64,000 bases of DNA, taken from Hemileia vastatrix (lineage: Eukaryota > Basidiomycota > Pucciniomycetes > Pucciniales > Zaghouaniaceae). The position numbers were made by a program, and so were the translations under genes. Under the pieces are notes generated by a model that did not search any database, was not told where the DNA came from, and worked only from the letters and a program-made list of their open reading frames with translations. Each line of letters starts with the position of its first letter. The stretch's first letter is position 1. The DNA is taken from assembly GCA_030280995.1 (NCBI GenBank), contig JASXTE010000002.1:7795683-7859682 (forward strand). The letters run 5' to 3'. Positions 11,306 through 22,386 of this stretch are shown here, one piece after another.

Positions 11306-13002
11306 ACTCTATCAAGAAAACTTTGTAAATGAAATAAAAAAACTAGTTATCAAAAATTTTCATTAAGCATTCAATTTCCTCAATAGATTTATTAGCTTTA
11401 ACACAATCTCTCAAGAAATCTTTCTTTTTTGAACCTTCTTCAAGTTGATACTTGAGTTTCATTTGATCCAATAGGAAATTTACCCAAGAGCCTTCTCCTC
11501 TTTCTTTATCTCAATTTTCTTCTCCTCCAAGTTATGTGCCCTCTCATCCCTCTTTAAAGAAAGCTCAAACTTCTTCTCCTCCAAGTCTTGTACCCTCCCA
11601 TCCCTCTGTAAAGAAAGCTCAAATTTCTTCTCCTCCAAGTCTTTTGCCCTATCATCCCTTTGTAAAGAGAGCTCATATTGTTTCTTTTGAAAGTTGAGAG
11701 TATCTCTTTCAACTTCAACTTTACCTAGATTGAAAAGGAATATTAAAAAAATAAAATTAAGGCTCACTTAATTATTAAGAGGTATGCTATCACTTACCAG
11801 ATTCATGTTTTTTCAGAAAATCATCAATTGATAAAAAAGTGGTTTGGGAAAAACTATCTCTGTTTCTCTTTCTATGACTGTTTAAATTCAAAGTAGTTGA
11901 TGGTCTTTGCTTTTTTTTGGAGGTAACATTTTCCTTTTCATCATTGATGCTAGCTTTAGACTCACTTACTTGAGGATGCTGGGTTTTTTCATTAGCCTTT
12001 TTAAAATAAAAATAAAATAAAATAAATAGACAAGAAACAAAAACTTACTGGAGTGGGATCATGTTGGTTTATATCACCATAAGGATCTATTGGAAAGCTA
12101 TCTAGATTTGTTGAATTTAGAGCAGGGGAGGCTTGAGTGGAGAAAGAGGATGGGAGAAGATTTCCTTCAACATCATGTTTGGAGATATCATCTTCACTAT
12201 CTAAAATGTTGACAGGATTATCTTCAGCTTGCTCTCCAAAAATAGTATCCTTCTATTTAAAGTATGGACATATAAAATCAAGTTTATCATCTATGGATTT
12301 TATGCCCTTACTGATATCAATGTTGGTAATACCAAAACTAGTAGAAGATGAAAGAGTCTATGCCTTCTTGTATTTGGCTCAGTAATGCTTGAAACATTCA
12401 GACATCTTTTTAGGTAAAATATTAATCCTTCCTTGTCTTATTTTGTAATTCATTGGCCATTATAAGATAGCCATTTAATTCTGATGCTGGGTACCTTCTT
12501 ACTTTAGTTGCATTCTCAGTACCAAAACAAGAATTATAATTGGTTTTTATTTTTAGCCAGTTTATAAGTATGAGATGATCATCTTTTTTTAGTTGAAAGT
12601 CATTTATTTCTCAGCTGAGTAGGGGAAAGAGGGAGTAATGGTATTTGAAGAACAACTGGGTGAAGGCTGCCTTTGAGAAGATCTATGATGACGGGGCATG
12701 TTGAGATATTTGAAGATGAAAAGGAGAAGAAAAAACAGATTAGATAGGGAGGGATTTTTAACAGCAATGATTAGACAGGATGGGAGTGCACAGCAATGTA
12801 GGGAGGCTGGCACATCTAGAAAGTTGTCCAAGATGTGGTTATGAAAAATTGAGGATAAAAATGTCAGATAGAGGTGAACATTGACATGTAAAAGCTCTAA
12901 TAACCCAATTTTTAGCAAAAATAATTGTGGAAGATAATTGGGGTATAATGATTTTTATCTGCAATTAATTTAATTGTGGATCAGCCAACATTGATACCCC
13001 CT
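11306..13002 (-). mobile_element. PIF/Harbinger-type fragment (ORF1 end), interrupted by the CACTA-like block
   Basis: Read leftwards from 13002, the end is AGGGGGTATCAATGTT, the terminal repeat of the large Harbinger family seen at 13215 and 54090. It is followed by the conserved 300-bp leader (CCAATTATCTTCCACAATTA and relatives) and a decayed ORF1. The 3-bp AAT at 13003-13005, next to the old chromovirus sequence, fits a Harbinger-type target duplication. The other half lies beyond the CACTA-like block, outside the window. Confidence 0.75.
11343..12699 (-). pseudogene. Harbinger ORF1 (coiled-coil, Myb-like position) pseudogene, copy A
   Basis: Reading starts at the ATG at 12699 (MPRHHRSSQRQPSPSCSS) and hits a stop after about 31 codons. 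Homology to the other ORF1 copies continues with further breaks to a stop near 11343. The C-terminal part (11480-11767) is a Lys/Glu-rich coiled coil made of three 18-residue repeats with the core FELSLQRD.R..DLEEKK. ORF1 proteins of PIF/Harbinger elements usually carry a Myb/SANT-like DNA-binding domain and partner the transposase. A clear SANT domain is not readable here, so that role is from family knowledge. Confidence 0.7.
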
Positions 13003-13214
13003 AATGTGTAGAAAATCATGCAGAGTAATGTATTCAAAGAGCATTTGAATATGAAAAGAAAAGATGAGATAAATCTCATAAAGAATTTGAATTCAAAAAA
13101 GTAGATTTCAACACTACATTTTACCTTACAGGGTAATGTTAAATTAAAGGACTCCTTTGTAGGACCTTTTTTAGTTAAAAAAATGGTTGGTAATAATGCT
13201 GTGGAAATTATTTT
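13003..13214 (+). pseudogene. Old chromovirus fragment: integrase C-terminal region
   Basis: Conceptual translation, with frameshifts, matches the region of the intact polyprotein (37127-43000) between the integrase core and the chromodomain: MCRKH, FEYEKK, FKK, GNVKLKD, VNKMVGNNAVE. It stops exactly where the Harbinger terminal repeat begins at 13215 and resumes at 33840 with the next codons (ATATGCCCCATATGAT). The two pieces are therefore halves of one older element split by the 13215-33839 insertion. Confidence 0.85.
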
Positions 13215-13595
13215 AGGGGGTATCAAAGTTGAGGGATCCACAATTAGGGATCAGGAATTTTTTTTCCTGGGATCAGAAATTATTAATTGCAGAAGATTCT
13301 TATCTACTAGCCCTATAGCTAGTGTATAAGAAATCCACAATAATGCATTATCCCACCTCTTATCCCCCAATTTCCATTCCTAATTCCTGATCCCAAACTC
13401 ATCACATCCATTATGGATTTTTAAGAAAGTCACATGACTTATAATTGCTGATGCCATACTTAAGTCTTTCCTCACTCTACGCTACTTAATTTTGGTGGCA
13501 AACACTTAAATTTTCTTTCTATTTACACATCCCCAACTGCACATTTGGCAGTGAATTACCATTTTCCTCATCACATAAGCCTTCCACCAACAAAT

Positions 13596-14853
13596 ATGAA
13601 ACATCTCTCTACTAGGAAGCTACTTCACTCAACTATGAATGCTATTGCTTTACTTTTAGTTTTTTACTATAAATCCAACTCTGATTGGGAAGATGCTTTA
13701 GCCTATATGTCTTTTCTTTCAAAAAGTGTTACATAGAAACAAGGAGGAAAAATCTTCATCATGATCCAAGATATGATCTCTACTCCATTCTCAACATTCC
13801 TTAACTAAACTTCACTCGAATATTTTGAAATTCTCCCAATTCTTTCTTCAAAATTTATCAACTCATCTCCCAAAATCTTATCTTTCATAACAGTTCTCAA
13901 ATAAACAGTGTGATCCTGCTATTTAACTTGCTGTTGCACTATGTCTCTTTGGCTCAAATGGAAATGGTACTTCTGTAAGACATTTGGATAATCTCTATAA
14001 CATAGTATATGGTATGGTGATATTATACACCAAGCGCTGTATTATTTCTATCCTTTCCTTCAATTCTCAAACACTTGCTTGTCCAAATACACAATGGCAA
14101 CTTGAATCCTCTCAAGTAATGCAAGCCAAAGGCTTCCCTGGATGTTTAGGTTCTGTTAATGGCACAACTATACCTTTGATTCAAAAGCCTGCTCATGATG
14201 GCAACCATTATTTTGATCTCAAAAAAAGTTTTCTTCAAAATGTTCTCCAATTTCACATCTTTCATAAACTAACTTTTTATCTTCTTTTTAGATACTCTAT
14301 TGCCATTAAACTTGTCTGTAACATCAAAAAAAGTTTATTTCTTTTCATATTGGCTTCCCTGCTTGTGCCATGACTCTCTTGTCTTCCAAAGAATGAGGAT
14401 TTCCAAAAGGTCCTGACTCATACTTTGAAAAATATCAGTACCTCCTTGAAGACTCAGAATATGCAAGTGGAAAGTACATTATACATTCTTTCTATGGTGA
14501 AACTTTAGAAAATGGCCCGAAAACCAAATTTAGTTATCACCTTGCCCAATTAAGAGTATGGATTGAACATGCTATTTGTATTTTAAGGGGAAGACTTTCT
14601 AGTCTATGGGAGCTCAGAATCTAATTTCAAAAAAATTGGAGATCAAAACTGCAAATAATTGGATCATGAGTTGCATTATTCTCTAAAACATCCTAGCTGA
14701 TTTAAAGGATGAGTGGAATGATCTTTATGAAGAAGAGGATCCTGAACCAGCACCGGCTCTCCCCTCCCTTGAATCACAAAACATTCATTCAACTGGCATA
14801 CACTCTGTTATTATGCCAATCACCCTCCACCATTTTGACAAACAACCCTTTTG
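13596..14853 (+). pseudogene. PIF/Harbinger transposase pseudogene (DDE, copy in 13215 element)
   Basis: The family reading begins MKHLSTRKLLHSTMNAI at the ATG at 13596. A stop falls within 50 codons, followed by several frameshifts. Recognisable blocks are GFPGCLGSVNGTTIPL, where the catalytic Asp is Asn (VNG for VDG), and the C-terminal DEWNDLYEEEDPEPAP. The second Asp and the Glu block survive only as degraded sequence. The intact relative at 51383-52579 serves as the reference. It cannot be active. Confidence 0.82.
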
Positions 14854-15606
14854 ATTTTTTGTTTATATACTCTCCAAATTTCTTCTTTTTATACTTTATT
14901 ACTTGGGTTGGAATATCTGTTTGTTGAATATTCATTTTTATGTTGAATTTACAGTGAATATCTCTTTTTTGGATGGCTCATTGGTTTTCTTTCACCAGCT
15001 CAACATGAAATCACATATTTTTTCAGTGGTTCTTTTTTTCATTCTTCACTCATATCCTTTTCCTCCTCTCCTCAAAAATCCCTCAAATATTTTGTTTGAA
15101 TTTTTTTTAACTCATCTCACCAGGTAAGTCATTTTTTTCATTTTTATTGATTTTTTATTTGTTAATCATGATTTTTTTGCTTTTTTTTGTTTTTGTTTTT
15201 TGTTTTTTTTTGTAAGTGCTTCATCTATTTATTTTCAAGGTTAAAAAAATTTTTTTTTGTTATTTTTTCTCCCTCTTTTCTCTCTTGTCATGCTCTTTTC
15301 CCCTCCTTTCCCCCCTTCTTCACTACCTCAATCCCCCTTTTCCCCCCTTATCCTCTTCCTCACCTTTTCTCCCCTTAAGGTGCTCTTATCATCCCTTTAG
15401 GCCCCCTTTTTCCCCTTTAGGCACTTTTTTCCCCCCTTTACCCCCTTTTACGCCCTTTAGACCACCTCTTAACTCTTCCCCCCCTCCTCTTCCTCATCCC
15501 CTCCTCCCCCCTCCCCCCTCTCACCTCTCCCTCTCCCCTCCCCTCTTCTTCCCTTTTCCCTTTTCCCTTTCCCCCCCTCCCCCCTCCCCTCTCACCTCAC
15601 CTCCAC
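14854..15606. repeat. T-rich then C/T-rich low-complexity tract downstream of the Harbinger transposase
   Basis: A T-rich section leads into an almost pure pyrimidine tract at 15280-15600 (runs such as CCCCTTTACCCCC). After the intervening solo LTR (15607-17101), a G-rich stretch (AAAGGGGGGAGGGGGG) follows at 17164. The sister element has the same C-rich then G-rich pair without the LTR at 59566-60130. The reading frames here (for example 15216-15617) are low-complexity artefacts. Confidence 0.7.
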
Positions 15607-17101
15607 TGTCAGGCTGAGTTCAAGTACAGAGATGTGAACTAGCCTGAATGGTCAGTTGTCTAGAAGATTTTAATGGTCCTATATGAATATTGTATTACAA
15701 ATCCAATAAGTATTAAAATATAACTCAATATAAGGGTCTCAGTAATTTTAATCTCACTAATTATATATGGCTTACAATCTTATAGTTGGTAGAAAAATAG
15801 ATTTAATAAATTCAGATACTATTCAAAGACTTTATAAGCTCTATTGATATGTATTGTAATTGTATTGGTTATATGTTTTAATTGTAATGATAAAGAATGT
15901 AGAAAACAAGACCAAAAATGCCCTCCTTTTATACACAATTACTTCCCCAATGACCCCCTTGATTTACCAGCTCTATAACCAGTTGATGATGCCTAATTCC
16001 AGCTAATAGACATTTCCAGAAACAAAAATAGTGACAATTAACATAATTAGAATGATATCACCTGCCAAAATCCTGTAGTAATAGGGATAATTCATCAAAA
16101 ATAAAGAATAAGCAAAAAAGAGAGTATATATGTATTATACATTAAAATAAAAGACTAAAAAGGGAAAATTAAGACTAATTATTTCTTAATAATAAGGGGG
16201 ATTAAAAGTAGAAATGTTGGGGTTAATCATGACATTATACTATGCGAAATCCCCATTCAAAAAATAACCAAAATTGACTGAGAAACCACCTAAAAACCCA
16301 AAAAAGGGTGTGAGATGTGGGGTAACTACATGAAGTCCTTGGCAGTCGCTTTAATGGGTAAATCCTTGACTAACTTAGGAAAATTTAAGTGTGGTGGTTA
16401 ATTAAAGCACCAAGATTGAGGTTATTAATGAAATTAGTGCATATAAAGAGGGTCAATGCATTTATAATTAAGCTAGGACACTAAATAAGCGCCTGTTACC
16501 TATTTTAGTGTGTTTCCCCACAGTGGGTGTAGAATGTGGGGTAATTATAGTGTTAAAAAGCTAAATTTGCTAAAAATAAAGCTATTCACACAGGAAAAAT
16601 GCAAACAGTATGTGGCCAGTACACAGAAGCCATTTCTGGCATAAAAAACACCAAATTTGAAAAGTGTTATTTTTATGCATTTTAGTAGCCAAATCAATAG
16701 TCCTAATTAAGACAAATTGATCTGTCAAAGCACATTTTTAATATTATTAAGTTTATAGCGCATATAATCAACTTTTAAGTGATTTAAAGGGCATTTCTTG
16801 TTTTTTACATAAAACAATGAAAAAAACAGCTTTAAGTCTACTTAAAAATTATGTAGCCTTATATTTAAGGTTATTAAGATTACCCTAACATATTCCAAAT
16901 TAATATTAAGTACATAAGACTTATAAAAAGTGGATATATGCATGTATATAAGGTGTTATAATGGCATATTTTGTATATTATCATAAATTTACTTATGTAA
17001 TCTATTTGTGTACTCTAATTTATTGCTCCCATGTATAGTCCATGTGTTTAACATAAATTATAAGTACTTTTTACTCAGTCCTGGGAATATCCAGGCTGAT
17101 A
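15607..17101 (-). mobile_element. Solo LTR of the chromovirus family
   Basis: The 1495-bp sequence begins TGTCAGGCTGAG and ends GGCTGATA. It matches the 1501-bp LTRs at 35444-36944 and 43669-45169 over its length. It is flanked by a perfect 5-bp duplication TCCAC (15602-15606 and 17102-17106). No internal sequence follows, so it is what remains after recombination between two LTRs. The terminal CA has drifted to TA. Confidence 0.88.
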
Positions 17102-17734
17102 TCCACCCTCTATCTATTAGCCAAAAAATTTCTAAATAAATTGCATAGTGATTTGTTAGCTAGTTAAAGGGGGGAGGGGGGTTTGAGGACATCAAAAAGA
17201 TATAAATGAGGCAGACAAGGAGGGGTAATATGGGTGTATGTAAAAGAAAATATTTGTTATTTTTATTAACATTATTTTTTTGTTTTTTTGTTTTTTTACA
17301 GAATATTATAAAAAAAAAATTATATTTCAAGATGAACCAAAAATAAATTTGGTGTTTTTATTATTTTTATTTTTATTTTTAAGAAAAAATTTTCCGATAC
17401 AAAAAAAATTTTTTGGCTTAATTTTTTGATTATAATTTTTTTATCATTGTTTTTCAAGGACTTTAGGTGGGATATCTAACACCAAATAACTTTAAAATTA
17501 ATTTTTTTGGCAAATAATTTTACTGATGTTTGTTTTATTTTTTTATTTTTTTTGTTTCAATTTTTTTTTCAAGGACAGTTTTAGTATTTGATTTCTTATC
17601 AAAAAAACTATTATTTCGATTAATTTTCATCAATAAAATTCTTAAGGTTGAATAAACAAACTAAATTTTGTGAAATTTTTTTTTTGCCATTTTATTTTGG
17701 TTTTTAATACAATTTTTTTTGATCAGAGAAAAAA
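17102..17734. other. Harbinger internal non-coding sequence (G-rich tract, then poly-T rich)
   Basis: After the 5-bp duplication the Harbinger element resumes with a short G-rich tract (17164-17182), then about 450 bp of T-rich sequence with many homopolymer runs. No gene is visible. It corresponds by position to 59016-59560 of the sister element, read on the other strand. Confidence 0.45.
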
Positions 17735-18892
17735 ATTTCTATTTTGTCAGAATCACCTCTTACTTCTCTATCATCATCCTCTTTATCATCTTTATAATCT
17801 TTTTCAACTTCATCTTCATTTCAATCATCATCCAAAATATCAAAAAAAATAATGATGTTTGAACTCAGCACAATAAAAGAAATTTTAAAAAGAAAATTTA
17901 TTTAGATTGTTTATTTGGCCATATATCAAATATAGAGTTCTATAAAACAAGAGTGGATCAAAAAAATTCTTATGCAAATGAGTTACCAGAAAATTCAAAA
18001 TATTAAACAAATCAGGAGATGATGAAATTAAAGCAGTTATCAGTAATTTTTTAAACCTCAATTTATATATGAAAATCATTCTTTTAATGGTTTAAAAGAT
18101 GAAGCATTTAATCAACTATCTGATCTCATAATAACACTATATCAAATGGCTTTGGTTAGCATAAAATTAAGGAATATGAATTTGTTGGGTGGTACTATGA
18201 TTAGATTTGGTTGTAGACCAGTATTTGTTAAAGTCTATTCTCTTGGTATGTCTGATATTATATGTTTCATTCTTAAAATCATGTCACTAATTTTATTCCA
18301 TAGGCATCTATTCTTTACTTAAAAAATTATCTTAAGCTGAAGAAGATGAAGATTTTTGCTTATGGGACACCTTTCCTTCTTTTAATACTTTTCTTGCTCT
18401 TTGCCTCAAAAACTCTGCAATAAAGCTTTTGAAAAGTGTCATCAACTTGCTACCAAACTTGGAATACCAGTTTTATGTGACTCCAATTAGGCAGAAACTA
18501 GCAACCAATATCTTTTATTTTCAAATGTTATTATTACTCATTCAGGATTCCACAATAAGATTCATATCAATAGGAATGATGCCAATTATCTTACTTTTAG
18601 ATATTTCTCATATATCAATCCAATAACTGGCCAGCCAATACCTTCTCCAGCTAAAATCAAAGGACAAGGCTTATATTTTCCAGACCATAAGTGTATGATT
18701 GATTTTGGTTTGGGAAATGACGTGATTGAAATAATTTGGAGCTCTTCTCAGGATCGTCACCAAACAACCAAAGCTCCACCTGGCTTGGAATCTTTTCAAG
18801 AGTTTACACATTTTGGATGTTCATATCAAAACAGTCAAAAAATAATCCACCAAATAAACAAGGTAAAAAAAGAAGGTAAATATAAAAAATAA
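17735..18892 (+). pseudogene. TET/JBP-like 2OG-Fe(II) dioxygenase pseudogene, Harbinger-borne (old copy)
   Basis: A Ser-rich N-terminal stretch (about 17745-17850) is followed by LSDLIITLYQMALV, a probable intron with donor GTATGT near 18245, then IYSLLKKLS and FSNVIITHSGFHNKIHINRN. Next come YFSYINPITGQPIPSPAK, LYFPDHKCMIDFG, IIWSS and FTHFGCSYQNS. This follows the double-stranded beta-helix layout of fungal TET/JBP (Tet-like 2OG-Fe(II) oxygenase) proteins: an HxD iron motif, GLYFP..K..IDF, a second His, and RFGCS..I for 2-oxoglutarate. Here HxD is HIN (18563-18571) and the Arg is His (809-811 of 18xxx), while the distal His (18758-18760) remains. Frameshifts and stops are present. The enzyme class oxidises 5-methylcytosine; this copy is dead. 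Confidence 0.72.
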
Positions 18893-19199
18893 AAAAGTAT
18901 GGGGATGAGTAGAGTCATCAAAATAAAACTATTTTTTCATAAATTTTTTATAAATTACTCTTATATTTCAAATTCCAAAAGTAAAATAATGGGCCAACAA
19001 CCCTGTGTTGTATAAATGGGAATCATGACAAAATTTATTTGTTTCATGAGGTTACTCTGCCTACTTTTCTGGAAAGTCCCAAACATTTGTTTCTAGATGT
19101 ATCTGCATTTTGGCTAGAGGAACTTTCATTACTTTAAAACTAGGGAAATTGATATATATTAGTTGTTTATATATTAATTTATGTAATTATATTAAATTT
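18893..19199. other. Harbinger internal spacer shared with the relic at 48454-48990
   Basis: No gene is seen. The stretch with GGCTAGAGGAACTTTCATTAC at about 19114 recurs inverted near 48665-48760 in the truncated Harbinger relic. It is therefore element sequence rather than host DNA. Confidence 0.55.
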
Positions 19200-19720
19200 T
19201 GGTGATTCCCACCCCTTAATTCAATAAAATTCAGAGGGGGTTATTTCCAAATTTTCAAATCTGACATGCAAAATTTATGAAATGAAAAAATTTTGGTGAT
19301 ACCCACCCCTTACTTCAATAAAATGCAAGGGGGTATATTGCCAAATTTTCAAATCTGACATGTAAAATTTTTGACTTGTAAAAATTTTGGCGATACCCAT
19401 CCCTTACTTCAATAAAATGCAAGGGGTGGGGGGGATATTGCCAAACTTTCATATCAGACTTGCAAAATTTTTGACTTGAAATTTTGGTGATAACCATCCC
19501 TTACTTCAATAAAATTCCGGGTGGAGTATATCCAAAAATTCTTATAAGACTTGAAAGAATTTTGGTGATATCCTTAAAATTCAGGGGGTAGTAATGCCAA
19601 AATTTTTATATAAGACTTTCAAGATTCTTTACTTGAAAAAATTTTGGTGATACCCACCCCTTACTTCAAGAAAATGCGGGGGGATTGGAAAATTTTCAAA
19701 TGAGACTTGAAAAATTTATT
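19200..19720. repeat. Harbinger internal satellite, ~90-100-bp unit
   Basis: About six imperfect tandem copies of a unit carry the phrases TTTTGGTGATACCCACCCC, TTACTTCAATAAAATGC, GGGG and CAAATTTTCAAATCTGAC. The same unit is present inverted at 56110-56530 in the sister element and once or twice at 48454-48600. It marks all three as one family. Function is unknown. Confidence 0.8.
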
Positions 19721-19857
19721 TAAAAAATTATTTTTAACATTAAAATATGAAACTTCAACTAATAATGGATAAAGTAATGAAATACAGGAAATTATTATAA
19801 AATTTTATGTGAAAATAATTATTAATAGTTAAAGTATGAAAGAAATAAAACACACTA

Positions 19858-20886
19858 GTTATTAAAAAGTTTCATTAGACATTCAATTTCCTCATAAGAT
19901 TTATTGGCTTTAACACATTCCATTAAAAAAATTTTCTTCTTTGAATGTTCTTTGAGATCATCCTTAAATTTCATCTGTTCCATAAAGTTTTGATGCACAA
20001 GTGTTTTCTCCTCTTTCTTTAATTTTTCAATACTAAGAGTTAGCTCAAATTTCTTCTCCTCCAAGTCTTGTGCCCTATCATCCTTCCATAAAGAGAGCTC
20101 ATACTTGCTCTCCTCCAAGTCTTATACCCTATCATACCTCCTTAAAGAGAGCTTGTATTTTTTCTTTTCAAATTTTAGAGTCTCTTTAGCATCTTCCACT
20201 TGTTTTGGAGTGATAATAAATATTAAAAAAAAGTAGAAGAAAAGCAGACTAAAGTATTAAGAGGTATGGTATCACTTACCATCATCATATTTCTCAAAAA
20301 ATTCTTCAATAGAAGAAAAAGGGGTTTGAGATGAAGTATCACTTTTTCTTCTTCTTTGAGAGTGGAAATTTAGATTACTTGAAGCCCTTTGCTTTTTGTT
20401 CAAGTTCACATTTTCCTCTTCATCATTGTCCCTGGCTTCAGATTCAGTTGATTGTGGCTCCTGCATTTGTTCTTCAGCCTTTTTAGAAGTAAGAAAATGT
20501 AAATAAAAAAATAATTGGTAAGATAAATAAAAAAACAAAATTGAGTTAGATTGGGTTGGTTTAAATTTCCATAAGGATCTATAGCAAAGCTATCTAGATT
20601 TGTTGTATTTAGAACAGGGGAGGCTTGAGTGGAGAAAGAGGATGGGAAAAGATTTGTTTTAACATCATGTTCAGAGATAGAATATTCACCATCAAACATA
20701 TTTTCAGGATTAACATCAGCTTCTCCAAAAATAGCATACATCTCTATAAAGTAAGGACATAAAGATTCAAGTTTATCATCTATAGATTTTATGCCCTTAC
20801 TGATATCAATTTTGATGATACCAAAACCAGTGAAAGATGAAAGAGTCTTTGCCTTTTTTGATTTGGCTCAGTAATGCTTGAAACAT
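19858..20886 (-). pseudogene. Harbinger ORF1, C-terminal part (split by Gypsy insertion)
   Basis: Read on the minus strand from 20886, the frame contains STGFGIIKIDISKGIKSIDD, ADVNPENMFDGE, SSFSTQASPVLNTTNLDSF, then an acidic/basic linker (ESEARDNDEEENVNLNKKQR). A Lys/Glu coiled coil with two 18-residue repeats (YELSLWKDDRAQDLEEKK) follows, ending EEIECLMKLFNN at 19858. An intron-like GTAAGT lies between the middle and linker parts. The N-terminal half is at 33165-33500, on the other side of the 20887-33164 retrotransposon. Confidence 0.8.
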
Positions 20887-22376
20887 TGTGGAATAGACTC
20901 CTACAGTCACCTTGCTGCAGGCAGAATCCAAGGTAGTTGGAAAGACAAAAAGAAATCCCTTTCCCTCTAAGTAAATGTAAGATTCAATTAACTAAGCTTG
21001 AAGATCAACTTGAAGAGTTTAATAGATGAAATCCTGATTGAAAAACTTTGAAAGCAATGAAAACCTATATTTAATAAAATCTAAGTACAATCAATGATTA
21101 CACCTTCAAAACAAATACCTAATACCAGATTACACTGATACTAGTCACAGAAAATACTTAGAATAAGCCACAACACTTGCCCCAGAGACTGAAAAGTACA
21201 GTAAAGTACCCCAGAAACTACCCTTGGAATGACCCATTCAAAGGTGCCTTATTAAATGACTGCCCCAGGTTTATCCAGTTTCCCACCAAAATTAAAGAGA
21301 GTAGCAAATTATATTTTTATTTTATAAATTTTATTAGAAAAGAAATAAATTTGTGTCCCCCAGGATGAGATCTATCCAATGGTAACCTATATGTTAATAT
21401 CTTTATTATAATTGTTGTTTTATGTTAAAAAATTGTTAATTATCAAAAAAGACCCTTAATATCAAAACTAAAAAGACAAAAACATGTAGAAGACTAAGAT
21501 TCTCCCCCTTCCTATCTGATTCTCCTACTCCAGACCTTTCCAACAATACCCTACATGCATAGGATCTACAATAAACTATTGATCTAATAAGCATAATAAA
21601 CTCTAACCAAATTTTGCCACAATAGCCAAATTTTTCCACAGTCACCAAACTTTGGTACAGTGTCCAAACTTTGGTACAGTGACCAAACTTTGGCACAGTG
21701 ACCAAACTTTAACCCAGTGACCAGACTTTCCCATTGTGAGCAAATTTTGCCACAATGAGCTCTTTTTGCTATAATGTGCTAATTTTTCCAGAGTGAGCTA
21801 AATTTGCCACAGTGAGATCATTTTGCCACAATGACAGAATTTTTCCAGTACACTTCACTTTTGCACTGGAAAATCACTGGAGCAAACCGGAGCGCAGTGG
21901 AACACTGGAGCTCAGTGGCCATTCCATCAGCACACCATATCCACCAATAATACTATAAATCACTAAATCAAGTAAAACACTAAGAAAACAGTGAAATATG
22001 ATAAGAAACCATCAAGAAATAAAAGATAGAGAAAAATCTGGGCTATTAAATGATATTAATCACCTTCCAAAATTCCAAATATCCAGCCTTATAATCCAGA
22101 AAATTGCCACTAATCTTCAAAAATAAACCTAAATGAGCCCCAGAAAATACCCAAAGTTGGAAAATCCTCCCCAAAATCCAGTGAAACCATTACCAAATCC
22201 ATAAAAACATCAAATCACAATAAAATTACCATCATATAAACATTCCAAAATGCCACAAATCAATCCAAAGATATCTATAATGACCAAATTAACACCCAGT
22301 TACACCATAATTTCCTTTCAATCAGTATTAAATCAAATTTTCACCTAATTGGCCTACCCAGATGTGAAATGCCACA
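20887..22376 (-). repeat. 3' LTR of the decayed Gypsy element
   Basis: This is 1490 bp, equal in length to the partner at 31675-33164, with scattered substitutions between them. Both contain a striking array of short phrases of the type CAAACTTTGG-CACAGTGAC (21600-21850 here). The small ORFs inside it (21177-21368 and 21436-21705) recur in both LTRs and are not genes. Confidence 0.88.
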
Positions 22377-22386
22377 TCCTCCCTCC
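22377..22386 (-). promoter_or_regulatory. Polypurine tract of the decayed Gypsy element
   Basis: On the minus strand this reads GGAGGGAGGA and directly touches the start of the 3' LTR (TGTGGCATTT). This is the expected site for priming second-strand DNA synthesis and it fixes the element's orientation as minus. Confidence 0.8.

Noticed and set aside
15187..15617. Pro/Leu/Phe-rich reading frames over the pyrimidine tract
   Set aside because: They are translations of C/T-rich simple sequence with no codon structure, and the sister element has the same tract in another frame.
21177..21705. Small frames conserved in both Gypsy LTRs (also at 31966-32436)
   Set aside because: They recur only because the LTRs are copies, carry no domain and accumulate changes without frame preservation.
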